Assembly: GCF_036388275.1 (NCBI RefSeq)
Contig: NZ_DASVSF010000089.1
Location: 134,580 to 198,579, forward strand
Length of the DNA: 64,000 bases
Origin: Longimicrobium sp.
GTDB taxonomy: Bacteria; Gemmatimonadota; Gemmatimonadetes; Longimicrobiales; Longimicrobiaceae
Reading direction: 5' to 3'
Shown: positions 24,668-49,200 of the stretch, piece after piece
How the letters are laid out: the number at the start of each line of letters is the position of its first letter
How positions within the stretch are numbered: position 1 is the first letter of the stretch
Position numbers and translations under genes: made by a program
The notes under the pieces: model-generated
Seen by the model: the letters and a program-made list of their open reading frames with translations, nothing else
The model's database searches: none
What the model was told of the DNA's origin: nothing

Positions 24668-27265
24668 CTAGCCCGCTGCCGCGGCCTCTTCGATCCACGT
24701 GGCCATGCCGGCGACGGTGCGCGTCTGGAACAGCGTCCGCAGCCGCATGTCGACACCGAAGCGGTCACGGACGCGGGCGATGAGCTTCGCCGCCAGGAGC
24801 GAGTGCCCGCCCAGCAGGAAGAAGTCGTCGTGCCGGCTGGGCCGCACCTCCAGCAGCTCGTGCCACACCCCCGCCAGCACCCGCTCCACCTCGCTCCCCT
24901 CGTCGGCGCCATCCACCGCCTCCGGTCCGGCGCTCTCGGTCGCCTCGGGAAGGGCCGAGGGAAGCGGCACCCGCCGCTCCGTGCCGGCGTCGCCGAAGGC
25001 GGCGGGGCCGGGCCGCACGCCCACCGTCCACAGCCGCCCCACCGACGCCAGCACGAACGCGGCGTCGGGGACATCCTCCGCCTGGTGGGGAAGCGAGGCC
25101 ACGCCCGGGGGAACGGGCGATCCGCTCGCCGCCGCCTGCTGGCGCACGAAGGCACCCAGCGACCCGCCGGCCCCCATCTCCACCAGCACCCGGCCGGGGT
25201 GCGCCAGAAGCGCGGCGGCGCCGCGGCCAAAGTGGACGGTGCCCACCAGGTGCCGCGCCCAATAGCCCGGATCGGTGGCCTCGGCGTCCGTCAACCAGGT
25301 GCCCGACAGGTTCGACAGCAGGGGAATGCGCGGCGGCGCCAGCCGCATGCGCGCGGCGAGGCGCGCCACCCGCTCGGCCGCGGGCGCCATCAGCGGCGAG
25401 TGGAAGGCGTGGGTGGTGGCCAGCCGGCGCGACGTGTGCCCGGCCTGGGCAAGCGCCTCCTGCGCGCGGGTGATCGCCTCCCCGGTTCCCGAAAGGACGC
25501 AGAGCTCCGGCGCGTTGACCGCCGCCAGCGCGACGTCCTCGCCGCGGAACGGCTGGACGGCTTCGGGGGAAAGGGAAACGGCGAGCATGGCCCCGCCGGG
25601 GAGCGCCTGGATGGCCAGGGCGCGCAGGGCCACCAGCTCCAGCGCGTCTTCCAGGGCCATCACCCCGGCCACGCACGCCGCCGTGTACTCGCCCAGGGAG
25701 TGGCCGATCAGCGCGTCCGGGCGCACGCCCCACGATTCCCAGAGCCGGGCCAGCGCGTAGCCCACCACGAAGGCCACCGGCTGCGCCACGTCGGTGCGGC
25801 TGAGCCGCTGGGCCTCGGGCGAAGCGGGTGCCCCCCCCAGCATGGCCCTCAGGTCCAGGCCGCCGGGCGAGGGCCGCGGCGGCGCTTCGCGGCCCCCCGC
25901 GAACAGCGCCTCGCGCAGGTCCATCCCCAGGTGGGGGCGCAGGAGGGCGGCACAGCGGTCCACCTCGGCCCGGAACACCGGCTGGGCGCCGTACAGGCCG
26001 CGCGCCATCCCGGGGTACTGCTCGCCCACGCCGGGAAAGAGAAAGGCGACGGAGGGGGCGGCACCGGCTTCGCCGTCGGCCGTGCGCCCGGGATCGCGGG
26101 ACCGGAGAAGCGCGTCCGTATCCTCGCCCTGGCGTACCAGCACGGCCCGGCGGTGCAGGAGCGCGGGATCGTCCACCCGAAGGGTGAAGGCCACGTCGGC
26201 CAGCGGCAGCTCCGGGTGCCGCGCCAGGTGCCCGGCCAGGCGGGTGGCCGCGGCGTCCACGGCTTCCGCCGACGAGGCGGAAAGGAGCAGGAGCCGCCAC
26301 GGCCCAGGCGCGTCGCCGTCCGCCGCCGCGCCGCGCTCGGGAAAGGCGCGGCTGACGGCGAAGAGATTGTAGAGGATGGAGCCTTCGACGGCCTCGTCCT
26401 GCTCCACCGCCACGCGAAACCCCCGGCCCTCCAGCAGCCGCGTCACCTCGTCCAGCCGGCCGTCCAGGTCGTGCACCTCCATCACCACCTGGCGGATGCG
26501 CGGCCAGTGCTCGTCGTCGATCCCGCGCAGCACGTCCAGCTCGGCCTTCTGCACGTCCACCTTCAGCAGGTCGATCCGCTCCACTCCCTCTTCGCGGATG
26601 ACGGCCGAGAGCGGACGCAGCCGGCACTCCATCTCCTCGGCCCGGAAGCGTTCGTCCAGCAGCTCCTCGCCAAAGGTCATCAGCGCATCCATCCCCTCCG
26701 TCCCCTTCTCCTGCTCGCGCTGCATCATCAGCCGCAGCACGTCCCTCTCCTCCGCCGGATCGGCGTAGAACGACGACATGCCGGAGCTGTTGGGATAGAA
26801 GGTGAAGCGCATCGTCCGCTCGGCCTCGCCGATCCCGAAGTTGAAGGCGCGTGCCGGGGCGCCGTTCAGCGCCAGGTTGGCGCGCAGCCGCTGGAAGAGG
26901 GGGGGCGCGGGCTCGAAGGTGTAGACGCGGGTCCCCGGCGCGTGCCAGTGCGCGAACAGGGCAAAGGTTCCGATGTTGCCGCCCACGTCGAACACGCAGT
27001 CGCCGGGGTGCAGTGAAATCCCGTGGCGCAGGTAGATGCGCTTCTCGAACAGGTCTTCGTAGAAGTGCTCGGCCTCCACCCGGCTCTGCGGAATTACCGT
27101 CATTCCATTCGGAAAGCGCAGGCGCTCTCCCGACGGGAAACTGGCGGCTTCGATAGGCTTCCCAGGCGCACCTTCTCCCGGCGGTCCGGACGCGCCGGGG
27201 CGGCGGCCCGGTGCGTCTTCGTGCGCCCGGTCAGGCCGGATCGTGCTGGGAGGCGTCGTTTGCAT
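24668..27265 (-). CDS. FkbM methyltransferase-acyltransferase-carrier protein
   Basis: 865 aa from the ATG at 27265 (MQTTPPSTIRPD). A GTG at 27352 in the same frame is disfavoured because the putative promoter would leave almost no leader. Domains: a FkbM-family SAM methyltransferase (about 35-310) with CVFDVGGNIGTFALFA and DLLKVDVQKAELDVLRG; a malonyl-CoA-type acyltransferase (about 395-720) with FLFPGVGEQYPGMARG, active-site GHSLGEYTAACV and the His motif TTHAFHSPLM; a carrier protein at the C-terminus with phosphopantetheine site FLLGGHSLLAAKL. No KS, KR or adenylation domain. It transcribes away from the NRPS operon. It could load and O-methylate an acyl unit for the first condensation domain of NRPS1, or for the KS of NRPS2. 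The domain set is unusual; role is inference. Confidence 0.85.
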   Translation of the reverse strand: MQTTPPSTIRPDRAHEDAPGRRPGASGPPGEGAPGKPIEAASFPSGERLRFPNGMTVIPQSRVEAEHFYEDLFEKRIYLRHGISLHPGDCVFDVGGNIGTFALFAHWHAPGTRVYTFEPAPPLFQRLRANLALNGAPARAFNFGIGEAERTMRFTFYPNSSGMSSFYADPAEERDVLRLMMQREQEKGTEGMDALMTFGEELLDERFRAEEMECRLRPLSAVIREEGVERIDLLKVDVQKAELDVLRGIDDEHWPRIRQVVMEVHDLDGRLDEVTRLLEGRGFRVAVEQDEAVEGSILYNLFAVSRAFPERGAAADGDAPGPWRLLLLSASSAEAVDAAATRLAGHLARHPELPLADVAFTLRVDDPALLHRRAVLVRQGEDTDALLRSRDPGRTADGEAGAAPSVAFLFPGVGEQYPGMARGLYGAQPVFRAEVDRCAALLRPHLGMDLREALFAGGREAPPRPSPGGLDLRAMLGGAPASPEAQRLSRTDVAQPVAFVVGYALARLWESWGVRPDALIGHSLGEYTAACVAGVMALEDALELVALRALAIQALPGGAMLAVSLSPEAVQPFRGEDVALAAVNAPELCVLSGTGEAITRAQEALAQAGHTSRRLATTHAFHSPLMAPAAERVARLAARMRLAPPRIPLLSNLSGTWLTDAEATDPGYWARHLVGTVHFGRGAAALLAHPGRVLVEMGAGGSLGAFVRQQAAASGSPVPPGVASLPHQAEDVPDAAFVLASVGRLWTVGVRPGPAAFGDAGTERRVPLPSALPEATESAGPEAVDGADEGSEVERVLAGVWHELLEVRPSRHDDFFLLGGHSLLAAKLIARVRDRFGVDMRLRTLFQTRTVAGMATWIEEAAAAG

Positions 27266-27355
27266 TCCAGGGCGAGTGTACGGGAGGCGAGGCGCCGCCC
27301 CACAGGAACGGGGTACGCGATGGCGCAATCGGCGGGCAGCAGGGCGAAACACGCC

Positions 27356-27384
27356 TTGACATGCTCACGATATACGACTAGTTA
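27356..27384 (+). promoter_or_regulatory. Promoter of the NRPS operon
   Basis: Perfect -35 TTGACA (27356-27361), 17-nt spacer, -10 TAGTTA (27379-27384). Predicted start near 27391 gives a leader of about 60 nt before the NRPS1 ATG. It is the only good sigma70-type promoter I see ahead of the 35-kb gene run. Confidence 0.7.
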
Positions 27385-27395
27385 TCGAAAAACAA
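27367..27395 (-). promoter_or_regulatory. Overlapping divergent promoter for the FkbM-AT-carrier gene
   Basis: On the minus strand TTGTTT (27395-27390), 17-nt spacer, TATCGT (27372-27367). It overlaps the NRPS promoter almost completely, so polymerase binding should be mutually exclusive. Start near 27360 gives a leader of about 95 nt to the ATG at 27265. Confidence 0.45.
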
Positions 27396-27452
27396 GCGTC
27401 GGGCGCCACCCCTCCGCTTCCGGCGCTCGCCGTCTCCACACCCGACACCTCC

Positions 27453-40232
<12,780 letters not shown>

Positions 40233-40236
40233 CCCG

Positions 40237-43200
40237 ATGCGGAACGAGACCGATCACCCTGGATTCCCCACGGGCATGGCAGAGCACCTCGAAGGCGAGC
40301 GGACCGGGCTGGAAGTAGCGGTCGTGGGCATGGCGGGGCGCTTTCCCGGCGCGGGCGACATCGACGCGTTCTGGAGCAACCTCCGCGAAGGGGTGGAGTG
40401 CATCACCTTCTTCACCCGCGAGGAGCAGGAGGCCGAGGGGGTGTCCCCGGCCGTCCTGGACCACCCGGGCTACGTGCGGGCGCGTGGCGTGCTGCGCGGC
40501 GCCGACGAGATCGACGCGGCGCTCTTCGGCCTGACGCCGCGCGACGCCCAGGTGCTGGACCCGCAGCACCGCGTGCTGCTGGAGTGCGCGTGGTCGGCCC
40601 TGGAGCACGCCGGCTACGACCCGGCGCGGCCGGACGGCCCCATCGGCGTGTTCGCGGGGTCCGGCACCACCACCTACCAGAAGCAGGTGGAATCCAACCC
40701 CGAGGTGGTGGCGGCGGTGGGGCCTCTGCGGGTGAGCCTGTGGAACGAGAAGGACCAGCTTGCGGCCGGCATCTCGTACCGGCTGAACCTGCGCGGCCCC
40801 GCGCTGGCCGTGCAGACGGCCTGCTCCACCTCGCTGGTAGCCGTGCACCTGGCCTGCCAGAGCCTCATCAACGGTGAGTGCGACATCGCGCTGGCCGGCG
40901 GCGTTTCCATCGGCGTGCCGCAGCGGCGCGGCTACTTCTACACCCCCGACGGGATCGGTTCGCCCGACGGGCACTGCCGGGCCCTCGACGCCGGAGCCGC
41001 GGGATCCGTAGGCGGCAGCGGGGCGGGGATGGTGGCGCTCAAGCGGCTGGACCAGGCGCTGGCCGACGGCGACACCGTGCACGCGGTCATCCGCGGATCG
41101 GCCATCAACAACGACGGCGCCCAGAAGGTGGGCTACACGGCGCCCAGCGTGGCCGGCCAGGCCGGGGTGGTTTCCGAGGCGCTGTCGGTGGCGGGGGTGG
41201 ACCCCGCCACCCTGCAATACGTGGAGACGCACGGCACCGGCACCCCGCTGGGCGACGCGATCGAACTCAAGGCGCTGGCCGAGGTCCTGGCGCGGGGCGG
41301 GGGAAGCCGTCCCTGCGCCATCGGCTCCGTCAAGCCCAACGTGGGGCACCTCGACACGGCGGCGGGAGTGACGGGGCTGATCAAGACCGTGCTGGCGCTG
41401 GAGCACCGCGAAATCCCGCCGTCGCTGAACTGCGCCGTGCCCAACCCGGAGATCCACGCATCCGGCGGGCACATGTTCGTCAACACCGAGCTGCGTCCCT
41501 GGGAGCGCAACGCAACCCCGCGCCGCGCCGGCGTCAGTTCGTTCGGCATTGGCGGCACCAACGCGCACGCCGTGCTGGAGGAGGCCCCGCCCCGGGAGCC
41601 TTCCGGCCCGTCGCGCCCGCTGCAGCTCCTGCCCCTGTCCGCCCGCACCCCCGAGGCGCTGGCGCGGGCCGCCCTGGACCTGGCGGACTTCCTGGAACGC
41701 AAGGGGCCGCCCCTCGCCGACGCCGCGTTCACCCTGCAGCGGGGGCGGCGGGAGCTGGAGCACCGCCTGGCCGTGGTGTGCGCCGACGCCGGGGATGGCG
41801 CGGCGCGGCTGCGCGACGCCGCGGTCCGCGCCACCGCCGCCATTCCCCGCACCGACCGGCCGGTGGCCCTCATGTTCCCCGGCGTGGGCACGCAGCACGT
41901 GGACATGGGGCGGGGGCTGTACGAGGCCGAGCCCGCCTACCGCGAGGCGGTGGATACCTGCTGCGAGCTGCTGCTGCCCGTTGTGGGCAGCGACCTGCGC
42001 GAGGTGATGTTCACCCCTGGCGGCGAAGGCGGGGGCGGGGCGGAACGGGGTGGAGGATGGAACCTGCGGCGCCTGCTGGGGCGGGGAGGCGACGAGGGCG
42101 ACGAGGGCCCGCGGCTCGATGAGACGCGCTTTGCCCAGCCCGCGATGTTCGTCGTCGAGTACGCCCTCGCGACGCTGTGGATGAGCTGGGGCGTGCACCC
42201 CCGCGCCCTGATCGGCCACTCGCTGGGCGAGTACGTGGCGGCCTGCGTGGCCGGGGTGCTGCGCCTGGAGGACGCACTGCGGCTGGTGGCGCTGCGGGCC
42301 CGGCTCATCGACGCGCTTCCGCCGGGCGCCATGCTCGCCGTGCCCTTGGGCGAAGCCGCGCTCCGGGAGATCCTTCCCGCCGCGCTGGACGTGGCCGCCG
42401 TCAACACCCCGGAAAGCTGCGTGGTGGCGGGCCCGCCCGGCGAGATCGAGGCGTTCGAGGCCGCGCTGGCCGGGCGGGAGATCGTCAGCCGGCGCCTCCC
42501 GGCCCGGCACGCCTTCCATTCGCGCGCCATGGAGCAGGTGGCCGACGGGCTGGAGCGGCTGCTCGCGGGGTTCGAGCTGCGCGCGCCGGAAATCCCCTTC
42601 GTCTCCAACGTCACGGGCACCTGGATCACCGACCAGGCCGCCCGCTCGCCGGCGTACTGGGCGCGGCACCTGTCTCACACGGTGCGCTTCGCCGACGGCG
42701 TGGCCACGCTGCGCGGCGAGCCGGGGTGGGTGCTGCTGGAGGCGGGGCCGGGGCAGACCCTGGGCGCCTGGGCCATGCAGCACCCGGCGGGAGGCGAGCG
42801 GCAGGCCGTGCTCAGCTCTCTCCGGCACCAGCACAACCAGGTGCCGGACCTCCGCTTTCTGCTCGACACCCTGGCCGGGTTGTGGGCGGCGGGGGTGGGG
42901 GTGGACTGGAAGGCGTTCAGCCGTGGCGAGCGGCGGCACCGCGTCCCGCTGCCGGGCTACCCGTTCGAGCGGCGCCGGTACTGGGTGGACACGCCCGCCG
43001 CGGCCGTGGCGGGACGAACGGAGCAGGTTGCCACCACATCCCACGAGAAAGGTCCGCACACGATGGAGAACCTGCCCGCCGCGGCGGAGCGCGCCGAATC
43101 GTCCCCCCGGCGCCAGGTGATCCTGCAGCGGCTGACCGCGCTGACCGCGGAGATGACCGGGATCGAGGAGCGGCACGTCGACACCGGCACCGACTTCTTC

Positions 43201-46200
43201 CAGGCCGGGTTCGACTCGCTCCTGCTGCTGCAGGCGATCCAGACGATCGAAAAGCGGATCGGCGTGCGGGTTTCCCTGGTTGAGCTGCTGGAAGAGATCA
43301 CCACCTTGGGAGCCTTGGCGGCACACCTGGACCGGGCGTTGCCGGCAGAGGTGGTGCTGGAGGGCACCCCCGGTCCGGCGGCGGAGGTGCATCCGCGCCC
43401 CGCGCCGGCCCCTGACGCGTCCGCCGCGCCGCGCCCGCAGGGGCCCTCCGCGGTTCCCGCCCCGCCCGCCTTCTACCCGCCGCCGGGCGCGCCCGCGCTC
43501 CCGGCCGCAGGCGAAAGCGGCGGGCAGGGCCCGCTGGAGCAGCTGATCGCGCGGCAGTACGAGTTCCTGGCGCAGCAGAGCGCGCAGCACTTTCAGCTCA
43601 TGTCCCAGCAGCTCGCCGCGCTGCGGGGCGAGGCCGCGGCTCCGCCCGCGCCCGGCGTCGTGGCCGGCGAAGCCGTCCCACCCGCGGGCGCGGGATTGGA
43701 CGCGCCGGTCCCACGCACGGTCCCGCAGTCTCCGCGGGCGAAGATCCAGCCGGAAACCTTCGTGGCCTACCAGCCGCTGAACACCGAGGCTCCCGCCGGC
43801 ATGACGGCCGGGCAGAAGGAGTACCTGGACGGCTTCATGGCGCGGTACGTGGAGCGCACGCGGACGTCCAAGGCCCACCAGGCGCGGTACCACCTGCCGT
43901 TGGCCGACAGCCGGGTGACGGCCAGGTTCCGCCGTGCCTGGAAGGAGATCCTGTACCCCATCGCCGGCGAGCGGGCCGCCGGATCGCGCATCTGGGACCC
44001 GGACGGAAACGAGTACGTCGACATCGGCATGGCGTATGGGTGCGGGCTCTTCGGCCACGCGCCGGACTTCGTCACCCGCGCCATGCAGGAGCAGATCGAG
44101 CGCGGCTACGGGCTGGGGCCGCAGTCGCTGCTCGCCGGGCGGGCCGCCGAGCTGGTCTGCGAGCTGGGCGGAAACGAGCGCGCCGTGTTCTGCAACTCCG
44201 GCACCGAGGCGGTGATGGGCGCCATCCGCGCGGCCCGGGCGTACACGGGCCGCAGCCGGATCGCGTACTTTTCCGGGAGCTACCACGGCTGGGCCGACTC
44301 GGTGGTGGGCCGCCCGTTCGTTTCCGGAGACCGCCGCGAGGTGCGGCCCAGCGCCCCCGGCGTTCCCGCCCTGCCGCTGGGCGACGTCCTGATGCTGGAC
44401 TTCGACGAGCCGTCGTCGCTCGAGGTGCTCGCGCGGCACGCCGGCGAGATCGCGGTGGTGCTGGTGGAGCCGGTGCAGAGCCGCCGGCCGGACCTGAAGC
44501 CCTTCGCCTTTCTCCGCGAGCTCCGGCGGATCACGCGCGAAGCGGGCGCCCTGCTGCTCTTCGACGAGCTGATCACGGGCTTCCGCATGGGGGCGGGCGG
44601 GGCACAGGCGTTCTTCGGCATCGACGCAGACCTGGTGACGTACGGAAAGATCGTGGCCGGCGGGCTGCCGATGGGCGTGGTGGCGGGGACGCGCGAGGTG
44701 ATGAGCGTGTTCGACGGCGGGCTGTGGAACTACGGCGACGACTCGTATCCCACCGGGCAGCGCACCCTCTTCGCCGGCGCCTACTTCAAGCACCCGCTTT
44801 CCATGGCGGTCGCCTGCGCCATCCTCGAGGAGATCCGGCGGCGGGGCCCGGCCATGTACGACCGGCTGGAAGAGCGCACCACGCGCCTGGTGGACCGCAT
44901 CAACGCCTTCTTCGAGTCGGGGGGCTACCCCATCACGGCCGCGCACTTCAGCTCCAGCTTCCGCTTCTTCTTCGGGCCCGAGATCCGGTTCCCGGACCTG
45001 TTCAACCACCACCTGGTGCACGAGGGGATCTACGTCATCCCCGAAACCGGGACGTACTTCCTTTCCACCGCGCACAGCGACGACGACCTGGAGAAGGTGT
45101 TCCAGGCCATCCGCGCCTCGGCCGAGGCCATGCGGCGCGGGGGCTTCATCCCGGGGCCGGCCGCCGGCACGCCGGCGCTGGAGGGCGGGGAGCCGGCCGG
45201 CGCGGAGCCGCGGGTGCTGCCGCTGACCGAGGGGCAGCGGCAGCTCTGGATCGAGTCGCAGATGGGCGACGACGCCAACCGCGCCTACGTCGAATCCACC
45301 TCCATCCGCCTGCACGGCGCGCTCGACGCCGGCGCGCTGACGGTGGCGCTGCAGGGGCTGGTGGACCGGCACGACACGCTGCGCATCACCATCGCCCCGG
45401 ATGGCGACGCCCAACTCGTGCACCCCTCGCTGCGGGTGGAGCTGCCGGTGGAGGACTTCCGCGGCACCCCGCCCGGCGAGCGGGAGGCCCGGGTGTCCCG
45501 GTGGGTGCGCGCCACCGTGCAGCGCCCGTTCGACCTGGAGCACGGGCCGCTGGTGCGCTTCGCCCTGGCGGCCGTGGCCGACGACGAGCACGTGCTGCTG
45601 TTCGACTCGCACCACGCGGCGCTGGACGGGTGGTCGTTCGGCGTGCTGTGGAAGGAGCTGGACACCCTGTACACGGCTGCCCGGGACGGCCGCCCCGCCG
45701 GTCTTCCGCCCGTTTCCGACCACGCCGGGACGGTACGGTCCCAGGTCGCGGCGGTAGGCGACGATTCCGCGGCGCTGGCGTACTGGCTGGAGCAGTTCGC
45801 CGACGGCGCGCCGGTGCTGGACCTGCCCGGCGACCGGCCGCGCCCCCCGGCGCGCAGCTACCGCGGCGAGCGCCTCACCCGCACCCTCCGCGGCGGACTG
45901 GTGGAGCGGCTGGCCCAGGCGGGACGCCCGCACGGGTTCACCCTTTTCAACACCCTGTACTCTGCCTGCTTCGTGTGGCTGTCGCGTCTCGCCGAGCAGG
46001 ACGATGTCGTGGTGGGCACCCCGGCGGCGGGGCAGGCGGGGCGGGCGGGCGCACGCGACATGGTGGGGTACGGCATCAACGTCCTTCCCCTCCGCGTCCG
46101 CGTGGACGGGGCGTCGTCGTTCCTGGAGCATGCCCGGGCGGTGCGGCGGGCGCTCCTGCGCGGCCTGGAGCACCAGGCCTTCTCCTTTCCCCGCCTCGTC

Positions 46201-49200
46201 GACACGCTGCTGCGCAGCCGCGACCCCAGCCGCCCGCCGGTGTTCGCCGTGGGCATGCACCTGGACCGCACGCGGGGCGAGGCGTCGCTGGGCGGCCTGC
46301 GGGCCGAGTTCCACGACAACTTCGGCGGCGGGTCCAAGGTAGACCTGAACCTGGGGATCACCGAGACCGACGACGAGCTGGAAGTGCGCTGCGACTACAG
46401 CACCGACCTCTTCGACCACGAAACCGTAGAGCGGTGGCTGGGCCTCTTCGAGCGGCTGCTGGAGCAGGTGGCCGCCGATCCCGGCACCCGCCTCCGCGAC
46501 CTGGCGCTGATCGGGCCGGAGGAACGGCGCCGGGTGCTGGAGGAATGGAACCGGACGGAAACCGCCGTCCCGCCCGCCTCCATCCAGCAGCAGGTACAGG
46601 AGCAGGCCGCGCTCGCGCCCGGCGCCGTGGCGCTGGAATGGGAGGGCGGGGTGCTGACCCGGGGCGGGCTGAACGAGCGGGCGAACCGCCTGGCGCACCA
46701 CCTGGCGGGGCTGGGCGTGGGGCCGGAAGTGCGCGTGGGGCTGCTGCTGGAGCGCGGGCCGGAGCTGGTGGTGTCGATGCTCGCGGTGCTCCGGGCGGGA
46801 GGCGCCTACGTGCCGCTCGACGCGGCGCACCCCGCGGACCGGCTCGGCTTCATGCTGGCCGACAGCGCCGCGGCGGTGCTGGTCACCCGCGGGGGGGCGC
46901 CCGCCGGCATGGCGCTTCCGCCGGGGCTGCGGGTGGTGTCGCTGGACGAGGCGGGCGACGCGCTCGCGGGGCACCCCGCCGGCCCACCCCCGCTCCGTGC
47001 GGCCGCCGGAAACCTGGCCTACGTCATCTACACCTCCGGGAGCACCGGCACCCCCAAGGGCGTGGCGGTGGAGCACGGGGCCCTGGCAAACGTGTGCGCG
47101 TGGCACGGCCGCGCCCTGCGGATCACCCCGGCCGACCGGAGCGCGCAGCTGATCAGCGCGGGCTTCGACGGCTCGGTGCTGGAGATCTGGCCCCCGCTGG
47201 CGTGCGGTGCCCGGGTGCAGCTGGTGCCCGACGGGCTCCGCGGCGATCCGCCCGCGCTCCGCGACTGGATGGTCCGCCGGGAAACCACGCTCGCCACCAC
47301 GCCCGTCTCCCTCACCGAGCCGCTGCTGGCGCTCGAATGGCCAGCCGCGGGCGCGCTGCGCTGGATGGTGTCCGGCGCCGACCGGCTGCGGGTGCGGCCC
47401 GGAGCCGGCGTTCCGTTTGGCGTCACCAACAACTACGGGCCCACCGAGTGCACCGCCATCGTCACCTCCACGCGGGTGGAGGCCGAGGGCGACCGCGCCC
47501 CGTGCATCGGGCGGCCGGGCGACAACAGCCGCGTGTTCGTGCTGGACGCGGCGCTGCACCCCGCGCCCGTCGGCGTTCCCGGCGAGCTGTTCGTGGGCGG
47601 CGCGCAGGTGGCCCGCGGCTACCTGGGGCGGCCGGCGCTCACGGCCGAGCGGTTCGTCCCCGACCCGTTCGCCGCACGCCCGGGGAGCCGCCTGTACCGC
47701 ACCGGCGACCGGGTGCGCTGGCTGGCCGACGGCACCCTCGACTTCGTGGGCCGCCGCGACGCGCAGGTCAAGGTGCGCGGCTTCCGCATCGAGCCGGGCG
47801 AGATCGAGACGGTGCTGCGCCGCCACCCGGGGGTGGCGGACTGCGCCGTCGTCCCCCGCGACGAAGGCGGGGGCGGCGTGCGGCTGGCCGCGTACGTCGT
47901 GGGCCCGGCGGACGCCGACACCCTTCGCGCGCACCTGCGGCGCAGCCTTCCCGAATACATGGTGCCCGCGGCGTTCGTCGCGCTCGACGCCCTGCCGCTC
48001 ACGCCCAACGGCAAGCTCGACGGGCGGGCGCTCCCCGCGCCGGAGTACGCCACGGGTCAGGGGGGGCGGGCCCCCGGCACGCCGGCGGAAGTGGCGCTCG
48101 CGGGCATCTGGGCCGAGGTGCTGGGGGTGGAGCAGGTCGGGGTGGACGACGGCTTCTTCGAGATCGGGGGCGACAGCATCCTCGCCATCCAGGTCGCCAG
48201 CCGGGCTCGCCGGGCGGGGCTGCAGATCAGCCCGCGGCACCTGTTCGAGCACCAGAGCGTCGCGGCGCTCGCCCGGGCGGCGGGCCCGCTGGATGCGCCG
48301 GCCCGCCCCGCCGGCCAGGCGCGCGAGCAGGGCTCCGCCCCGCTCACCCCCATCCAGGCGCTCTTCCTGGGCTCCGGCCACCCCGAGCCCTGGCACTTCA
48401 ACCAGTCGGTGCTCCTGAAGGTGGATCCCGCGGTAAGCGATGCCCACCTGGATGCGGCACTGGCCAAGGTGGTGCGCCACCACGACGGGCTCCGCCTGCG
48501 TTTCCGCGAAACCGCCGCGGGGTGGGAGCAGTGGCACGCGGACGACGCGGGGATCGTGATGGAGCGCGTGGACCTCGCCGGCCTTTCCGAGGACGAGCAG
48601 GACCGCGCGCGCCACGAAGCCGCCTCGGAACGCCAGGCCGGCCTGCACCTGGAGCACGGCCCGCTGGGGCGTGCCGTGCTCTTCGACGAAGGAGCTCGCG
48701 GACGCGTGCTGCTGCTCGTGCTGCACCACCTCGTGGTGGACGGCGTCTCTTGGAGGGTCCTGCGCGACGACCTGGAGCGTGCGTGCACCCGGCTGAAGGC
48801 CGGAAAGCCGGTAGACCTGGGACCCCGGACCACCTCGTACGCGCGGTGGGCAGGCGTGCTGCGGGCGTACGCGGCCGGCGGCGCCCCCGCGGCCGAGGCC
48901 GGCTACTGGCTGGCGCAGGGGCCGGACGGCATCGCCCCCCTGCCGCTGGACGGCCCCGCCGGGGGAACGGTGGCCGGCGAGCGCTCCGTGGCCGTGCAGC
49001 TGGACGCCGGCGAGACGAGCGCCCTGCTGCACGAAGTGCCCGCGGCGTACCGCACCCAGGTGGGCGACGTCCTGCTCGCGGCGCTGTGCGACGCGCTGGG
49101 GCGGTGGACCGGAAGCCCGCGCGTGCGCCTGTCGCTGGAGGGGCACGGGCGCGAGGAGGAGATCGCGGACGGCGTGGACCTCACCCGCACCGTCGGATGG

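Noticed and set aside
23290..25230. A single fused carrier-aminotransferase protein on the minus strand
   Set aside because: The upstream part of that open frame is a shadow of the FkbM-AT-carrier gene read in another frame; the aminotransferase starts at 24600.
27266..27352. GTG start at 27352 for the FkbM-AT-carrier protein
   Set aside because: The minus-strand promoter would start RNA about 8 nt before it, and the extra residues are Arg/Pro-rich; the ATG at 27265 is preferred.
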